Shown one piece after another: positions 6,162 to 7,380 of a stretch of 7,380 nucleotides of DNA (positions are counted from its first letter, which is position 1; every line of letters begins with the position of its first letter). The notes below the pieces were generated by a model. It worked only from the letters and a program-made list of their open reading frames with translations. It was not told the DNA's origin and did not search any database. The stretch comes from an uncultured Clostridiaceae bacterium. Its GTDB lineage: Bacteria > Bacillota > Clostridia > Lachnospirales > Lachnospiraceae. The DNA is taken from contig CATLIJ010000119.1 of NCBI GenBank assembly GCA_949948825.1, positions 1 through 7,380 on the forward strand, read 5' to 3'. The translations under genes and the position numbers were made by a program.

Positions 6162-7355
6162 TCAACTTTTCATAGCAAAAATCTCATCCAAAATCCGGTG
6201 GGCCACCTGGTCCTTGGTCATCCTCTCCAGCTCCTGCGCCCCCTGGCGGGTGATGAATGTCACCACATTGGTATCTGTCCCAAATCCGGCTCCCTCCACC
6301 CGAAGACTGTTGGCCACAATCATGTCAACGCCTTTCTTCTCAAGCTTTGCCCTGGAATTCTCCACCAGATGCTCGGTCTCCATGGAAAAACCGCACAAAA
6401 ACTGTCCCGGACGGCGGTTGGCTCCCAGCCATGCCAGAATATCTTCTGTCCGCTTCAGCTCCAGGCACATATCCCCTTCCTTCTTCTTGGTCTTTTCCGC
6501 TCCCACAGAAAGAGGCGTGTAATCTGCCACAGCAGCTGCCTTTACCACTGCATCCTGTTCGTCAAAGGCTGCCTTCACTGCCTCAAACATCTCTCCTGCG
6601 CTTTCCACCTGTACCAGCTTTACCCCCAATGGAGGCTTTAAGCTCACCGGACCGCTGACTAAAGTGACACTGGCTCCCCGCTCTGCCGCTGCTCTGGCCA
6701 CTGCATACCCCATCTTTCCAGAAGAATGATTAGTAATATACCGGACCGGGTCAATGGCTTCCCTGGTGGGTCCTGCTGTCACCAAAAGTTTTTTCCCTGC
6801 CAAATCTTTTTTATAAGCAATCTCAAACAAAATATGCTCCAACAGCACCTCTGGCTCCGGCATCTTTCCGGCTCCCACATCCCCGCATGCAAGATATCCC
6901 CTGGCTGGCTCAATCACCTTCATTCCATATTTCATACAGATTTTCAGATTATCCTGGGTGATTGGATTCTCGTACATTCTTGTATTCATGGCCGGAGCGA
7001 TAAGCTTAGGCGCCTGACAGGCCAGAAATGTAGTGGTCAGCATGTCATCTGCAATCCCATGGGCTATTTTTGCAATTCCATTGGCTGTGGCCGGGGCAAT
7101 GAGAAACACATCTGCCCGCTTGGCCAGCTCCACATGCTCCACCTGAAACTGAAAATTCCGGTCAAAGGTATCTGTGAGACATTTGTTGCCAGTAAGGGAT
7201 TCAAACGTAACAGGCGTTATAAAATTCCCTGCATTTTCTGTCATAATCACTTCCACATTGGCATGAAGCTTCTTCAGCATACTGGCCAGATTCGGTATCT
7301 TATAGGCAGCAATTCCTCCCCCCACTCCCAGGACTACTGTCTTTCCCTGCAGCAT
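6162..7355 (-). CDS. coaBC: CoaBC: phosphopantothenoylcysteine decarboxylase / phosphopantothenate-cysteine ligase
   Basis: This bifunctional flavoenzyme joins cysteine to 4'-phosphopantothenate (CoaB) and decarboxylates the product to 4'-phosphopantetheine (CoaC), two successive steps of coenzyme A synthesis. The N-terminal CoaC part (about 1-185) shows the flavoprotein start GVGGGIAAYK (10-19), catalytic H74 in VEHVEL, N124 in PAMNTRMYENP and the active-site cysteine C157 in ACGDVGAGKMPEP. The CoaB part begins near 189 with LLVTAGPTREAIDPVRYI and NHSSGKMG (N209), followed by AAAVADYTP and the lysine cluster EKTKKK (287-292). At 397 residues it has normal full length. The frame extends to a TTG at 7373, but AAGGAGG (7367-7361) is 5 bases before the ATG at 7355, so that is the start. 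The last bases of the window could be the tail of an upstream gene (TAA at 7368-7366), but this is too short to judge. Confidence 0.95.
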   Translation of the reverse strand: MLQGKTVVLGVGGGIAAYKIPNLASMLKKLHANVEVIMTENAGNFITPVTFESLTGNKCLTDTFDRNFQFQVEHVELAKRADVFLIAPATANGIAKIAHGIADDMLTTTFLACQAPKLIAPAMNTRMYENPITQDNLKICMKYGMKVIEPARGYLACGDVGAGKMPEPEVLLEHILFEIAYKKDLAGKKLLVTAGPTREAIDPVRYITNHSSGKMGYAVARAAAERGASVTLVSGPVSLKPPLGVKLVQVESAGEMFEAVKAAFDEQDAVVKAAAVADYTPLSVGAEKTKKKEGDMCLELKRTEDILAWLGANRRPGQFLCGFSMETEHLVENSRAKLEKKGVDMIVANSLRVEGAGFGTDTNVVTFITRQGAQELERMTKDQVAHRILDEIFAMKS

Positions 7356-7360
7356 AGCAC

Positions 7361-7367
7361 CCTCCTT
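7361..7367 (-). promoter_or_regulatory. Ribosome binding site of coaBC
   Basis: AAGGAGG is a full match to the anti-Shine-Dalgarno core and stands 5 bases before ATG 7355. It rules against the in-frame TTG at 7373, which would place this site inside the coding sequence. Confidence 0.85.
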
Positions 7368-7380
7368 AGACAAACTCTTG

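Noticed and set aside
5648..6175. Plus-strand open frame opposite the esterase
   Set aside because: It is antisense to an intact alpha/beta-hydrolase with all catalytic residues, and the translation is His/Pro/Ser-rich without any motif.
1..7380. tRNA, rRNA, CRISPR, insertion sequence or phage signals
   Set aside because: No tRNA-like cloverleaf, regularly spaced repeats, transposase-like protein or terminal inverted repeats were seen. The genes are intact and of normal family length.

Overview
The window looks like chromosome from a Gram-positive, low-to-moderate GC anaerobe of the Clostridia. Lachnospiraceae-type is the best guess, inferred from protein style, strong AAGGAGG-like ribosome binding sites and sigma-A-like promoters; no marker gene settles it. 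There is no sign of mobile DNA, RNA genes or CRISPR. Six protein genes are supported: one on the plus strand and five on the minus strand.

Left part (1-1674). A non-coding stretch of about 235 bases holds a good plus-strand promoter (TTGACA, 17-base spacer, extended -10). It also holds a possible divergent minus-strand promoter that points off the left edge. The plus-strand gene (236-1603) encodes a secreted lipoprotein with a lipobox, one compact FMN-binding domain and two tandem copies of a second flavin-binding module. Each of the three units carries a D-x-x-S-G-A-T covalent-flavin attachment motif, so the protein could carry three FMN groups on the outer face of the membrane. It resembles PplA-type proteins of flavin-based extracellular electron transfer. 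A strong two-way terminator (1634-1674) ends this gene and the opposing minus-strand gene.

Right part (1729-7355, all minus strand). In order of transcription, right to left: coaBC (coenzyme A synthesis), an alpha/beta-hydrolase esterase, prfC (release factor 3), a YqeY/GatB-like protein and a PepV-type M20 dipeptidase. Gaps are short (19-47 bases), so read-through is likely. The 52-base gap between the esterase stop and the preferred prfC start contains a sigma-A-like promoter whose spacer is filled by a perfect 19-base palindrome. This suggests that prfC, yqeY and pepV form a separately controlled sub-operon under a dimeric repressor. That promoter also favours a TTG start for prfC, 15 bases inside the longer ATG frame.

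The genes share no single pathway. coaBC, prfC, yqeY and pepV are housekeeping functions. The unusual content is the triple-flavin lipoprotein and the operator-like site in front of prfC.
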